Assembly (NCBI GenBank): GCA_902493345.1
Contig: CABUPM010000111.1
Coordinates: forward strand, 1 to 6,009
Length of the DNA: 6,009 nt
DNA from: an uncultured Eubacteriales bacterium
Lineage (GTDB): Bacteria; Bacillota; Clostridia; Lachnospirales; Bianqueaceae
Direction of reading: 5' to 3'
Below the pieces are notes generated by a model. It saw only the letters and a program-made list of their open reading frames with translations, made no database searches and had not been told where the DNA came from. Both the position numbers and the translations under genes were made by a program. Shown in pieces: positions 5,060 to 6,009 of the stretch (positions are counted from its first letter, which is position 1; each line of letters starts with the position of its first letter).

Positions 5060-6009
5060 ATGGCAAGACTGCTGATTCAGAACGGAATTTTGCTGGACCC
5101 TGCCCAGAATATCGCGGATAGGCGGGATCTGTATATTGAAGACGGTGTGGTGCGTAAGGTAGCGGAGACGATCACGGAAGTACCGGAGGATACGCAGGTC
5201 ATAGACGCCGCGGGCTGCTGGGTTATGCCGGGACTGATTGATCTGCATGTGCATTTTCGGGATCCGGGTCTGACATATAAGGAGTGTATTCGGACCGGCA
5301 GTATGGCCGCGGCGGCAGGCGGTGTGACCACGGTCTGCACAATGCCCAATACCAAGCCCGTCGTGGACAGCGTAGAGGTTGTGGAATATATCAAGAGTGA
5401 GGCGGCCAAAGCTCCGTATACGCACGTGCTGCCGATCGCGGCTGTGACGATAGGACAGAAGGGTAAGGAGATTGTTGATCTGGAAGCGCTGAAAGCGGCA
5501 GGAATCTGCGCCGTCAGCGAGGACGGCCGGTCGGTCTCAGACGCGCGGCTGATGAAGGAAGCGATGAAGCGCTGCGCCGCTTTGGATATACCGATTTTTG
5601 ACCATTGTGAGGAAGAGAGTCTGGCCGGAGGCTGTATCAATGATGGAGAAGTCTCAAAGAAGCTGGGACTGCCAGGACTTTCCCGGGACGCGGAAAATGT
5701 CATGACGGCTCGAGAAGCGCTGTTGGCGGATTCTACCGGAGTTCGGCTGCATATCTGTCATGTAAGCGCCAAGGAGAGCGCGTGGATTCTGCGTTCCGCC
5801 AAGGAACACGGAAGTCGGGTGACAGCGGAGATCGGCCCGCACCATTTCGCGTTGAGCGATGAGGATATTCTGCGGGAGCCGCACTCGAAGTACAAGATGA
5901 ATCCGCCGCTGCGGACACCGGCAGATGTGGAAGAGATGAAGAAGGCATTGGCGGACGGGACACTGGACGCGATCGCGACGGATCATGCGCCGCACAGTGC
6001 CGAGGAAAA
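5060..6009 (+). CDS. pyrC: Dihydroorotase, class I (3' partial)
   Basis: The reading frame opens at ATG 5060, 6 nt after AGGAGG (5048-5053), and runs 316 codons to the window edge without a stop. The amidohydrolase should reversibly cyclize N-carbamoyl-L-aspartate to dihydroorotate in pyrimidine synthesis, in the cytoplasm. All expected metal ligands are visible: His63 and His65 in HVHFRDPG, Asp155 in SEDG, His182 in DHCE, His234 in HICHVS and Asp308 in ATDHAPH. The substrate-binding Arg67 and MPNT (95-98) are also present. The bridging Asp155 instead of a carboxylated Lys, with HVHFRDPG, marks the class I bacterial form. Family members are about 425-430 residues, so roughly 110 C-terminal residues lie outside. 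Other pyr genes may follow, but none is visible. Hydantoinase and allantoinase relatives are less likely given the DHCE and ATDHAPH motifs. Confidence 0.95.
   Translation, partial: MARLLIQNGILLDPAQNIADRRDLYIEDGVVRKVAETITEVPEDTQVIDAAGCWVMPGLIDLHVHFRDPGLTYKECIRTGSMAAAAGGVTTVCTMPNTKPVVDSVEVVEYIKSEAAKAPYTHVLPIAAVTIGQKGKEIVDLEALKAAGICAVSEDGRSVSDARLMKEAMKRCAALDIPIFDHCEEESLAGGCINDGEVSKKLGLPGLSRDAENVMTAREALLADSTGVRLHICHVSAKESAWILRSAKEHGSRVTAEIGPHHFALSDEDILREPHSKYKMNPPLRTPADVEEMKKALADGTLDAIATDHAPHSAEE

Noticed and set aside
4835..5963. Minus-strand open frames opposite pyrC
   Set aside because: The plus strand encodes dihydroorotase with every metal ligand in place, so these are shadows of its codon usage.

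Overview
The window looks like the chromosome of a Gram-positive anaerobe of the Clostridia, most likely a Lachnospiraceae-type gut bacterium. This is inferred from consensus SigA promoters with 17-nt spacers, strong AGGAGG ribosome binding sites, a folate-family ECF S-component with no ECF energizing module beside it, a class I dihydroorotase, and a small DUF6110-like protein beside a CtpC-type P1B-ATPase. No marker gene gives a species.

Layout. Bases 1-63 appear to be the last 20 codons of a rightward gene that ends in a membrane helix. Bases 64-231 hold no gene. They contain a compact dyad, a long bidirectional terminator hairpin and an imperfect direct repeat that duplicates one hairpin arm. 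From 2240 down to 232 runs a leftward two-gene operon: a six-helix ECF vitamin-transporter S-component (folate/FolT type), then a cytoplasmic GH29 (alpha-L-fucosidase family) glycoside hydrolase that overlaps it by 4 nt (ATGA). Its promoter is at 2286-2314. Bases 2241-2492 are a divergent promoter region. A second promoter there (2418-2446) drives a rightward pair: a 95-residue protein with one hydrophobic segment and a very acidic tail, and a 691-residue P1B-type heavy-metal ATPase. An intrinsic-terminator-like hairpin sits between these two genes, and a second terminator follows the ATPase. A third promoter (4987-5015) drives pyrC (dihydroorotase), which runs off the right end.

How the genes work together. 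The ECF protein and GH29 enzyme are translationally coupled, which suggests that an imported compound, perhaps a glycosylated vitamin or pteridine, is deglycosylated inside the cell (inference). The small protein and ATPase resemble the mycobacterial PacL/CtpC pairing, in which a small membrane protein supports a P1B metal exporter. The likely role is transition-metal efflux (Zn, Mn or similar), with the small protein made in excess of the pump because of the intervening hairpin. pyrC is an ordinary pyrimidine-biosynthesis gene with its own promoter. The two points most worth following up are the ECF/GH29 coupling and the small-protein/atypical-ATPase module.
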